Assembly: GCF_900107625.1 (NCBI RefSeq)
Contig: NZ_FNQK01000002.1
Span: forward strand, 124,001 to 188,000
Direction of reading: 5' to 3'
DNA: 64,000 bases
DNA from: Bizionia paragorgiae
GTDB lineage: Bacteria; Bacteroidota; Bacteroidia; Flavobacteriales; Flavobacteriaceae
Within the stretch, counting starts at the first letter, position 1. Each line of letters opens with the position of its first letter. This document shows positions 63,638 through 64,000 of the stretch, in pieces. The position numbers and the translations under genes are program-made. A model generated the notes under the pieces. That model ran no database searches, was not told where the DNA came from, and was given only the letters and a program-made list of their open reading frames with translations.

Positions 63638-63808
63638 TAATTTATTACCAGTTCTATTACACTATTGATCAGAAACAAAATTCATGTGTCACGCACAATT
63701 AAAATTATTAAATAAAATTCAGTCGTTATTGGTCCATTTTAATACAAGCAATATATACTACTTATGGAATCTGGATAATAAGAAAGTAAGTTTATCTAAA
63801 GTATAACT

Positions 63809-63825
63809 CGGCTAGAAATTAGCCG
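63809..63825 (-). promoter_or_regulatory. leader hairpin of the EPS gene
   Basis: Perfect stem CGGCTA (63809-63814), loop GAAAT, TAGCCG (63820-63825) within the predicted 5' leader. Read on the + strand it is followed by TTTGTTTT, so it might instead be a terminator with no visible gene. Confidence 0.4.
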
Positions 63826-63870
63826 TTTGTTTTAATAGCGCTTTTATGTTTGCTTATTCTTCTAGCATAA

Positions 63871-63878
63871 CAAAGATA
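63871..63878 (-). promoter_or_regulatory. -7 promoter box of the EPS phosphoglycosyltransferase gene
   Basis: TATCTTTG on the minus strand, perfect TAnnTTTG match, about 235 bp upstream of ATG 63637. Confidence 0.5.
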
Positions 63879-64000
63879 GTAAACTAATCATAAAATCGAG
63901 ATGATTTTAATTATTGCAGACGCCGTAAAATAGTAATTGAACCTTACCGCCTCAAATGCCTCTGAAAAAGTTACCTGAGCGCGTAAGTTTAGTATTTACT

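Larger units (their letters stand above)
63638..64000. other. 363-bp upstream region of the EPS gene
   Basis: No gene supported. It holds a minus-strand promoter box (63871-63878) and a hairpin (63809-63825) inside the predicted long 5' leader. Beyond about 63880 nothing further is recognised before the window edge. Confidence 0.5.

Overview
The window comes from a Flavobacteriaceae-type member of the Bacteroidota, probably marine. The evidence is low-GC DNA, promoters of the TAnnTTTG type, few Shine-Dalgarno sites, gliding and type IX secretion (T9SS) genes (gldH, a sprE/porW-like TPR lipoprotein, a T9SS-sorted M43 protease), and many Bacteroidota-restricted DUF families. No rRNA, tRNA, CRISPR array, transposase or integrase gene was seen.

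Layout. 1-2.9 kb: end of a CNNM/CorC protein, ogt, a serine hydrolase, a PolB-type exonuclease. 3.1-9.3 kb: secreted metalloprotease, fused oligopeptide ABC ATPase, 3-oxoacid CoA-transferase scoAB. 9.4-16.9 kb: accessory locus of repeated leader cassettes (below). 16.9-22.5 kb: ricT-like gene, gldH and pbp1A, then trhO. 22.7-31.4 kb: a 30-codon small ORF, recA, a lipoprotein, an ECF sigma factor with its membrane partner, plsC, trpS, dprA, an HU/SPOR protein and a thioesterase. 31.4-37.9 kb: EnvC-like activator, DUF4292 lipoprotein, TPR protein, sugar nucleotidyltransferase, dut and a flippase. 38-48.8 kb: a secreted protein, the ATP synthase operon atpB-E-F-H-A-G (no atpD/atpC here), atpZ, bactofilin and sprE/porW. 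48.8-57.5 kb: ABC exporter, PaaE-type reductase, GT9 glycosyltransferase, upp, DUF6427/DUF6341 and purD. 57.5-64 kb: exopolysaccharide genes with two initiating phosphoglycosyltransferases, UDP-glucose dehydrogenase and UDP-glucuronate decarboxylase.

The most unusual part is 9.4-16.9 kb. A unit of about 295 bp (terminator, palindrome, promoter-like box, and the first ~31 codons of a lipoprotein) occurs three times, nearly identical. Each copy is joined to a different downstream body: two HExxH putative metallopeptidases and a TonB-receptor-like tail. A fourth body with a different, His-rich C-terminus lies in the same array without its own leader. Where a long body is present it is followed by a different small lipoprotein. 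This looks like a polymorphic effector/partner (toxin/immunity-like) array built by recombination on a shared export leader. All four long reading frames are now broken, mostly where one A seems missing from an A-run. The palindrome TTACGG-N6-CCGTAA upstream of each leader also occurs at the same distance from the start of the T9SS metalloprotease gene 4 kb away, which suggests a shared regulator.

Most of the rest is conserved core genome: cell wall and envelope (pbp1A, EnvC-like, GldH), energy (ATP synthase), repair (RecA, DprA, Ogt), nucleotide salvage and synthesis (Upp, PurD, Dut), and surface polysaccharide made from UDP-glucose through UDP-glucuronate to UDP-xylose.
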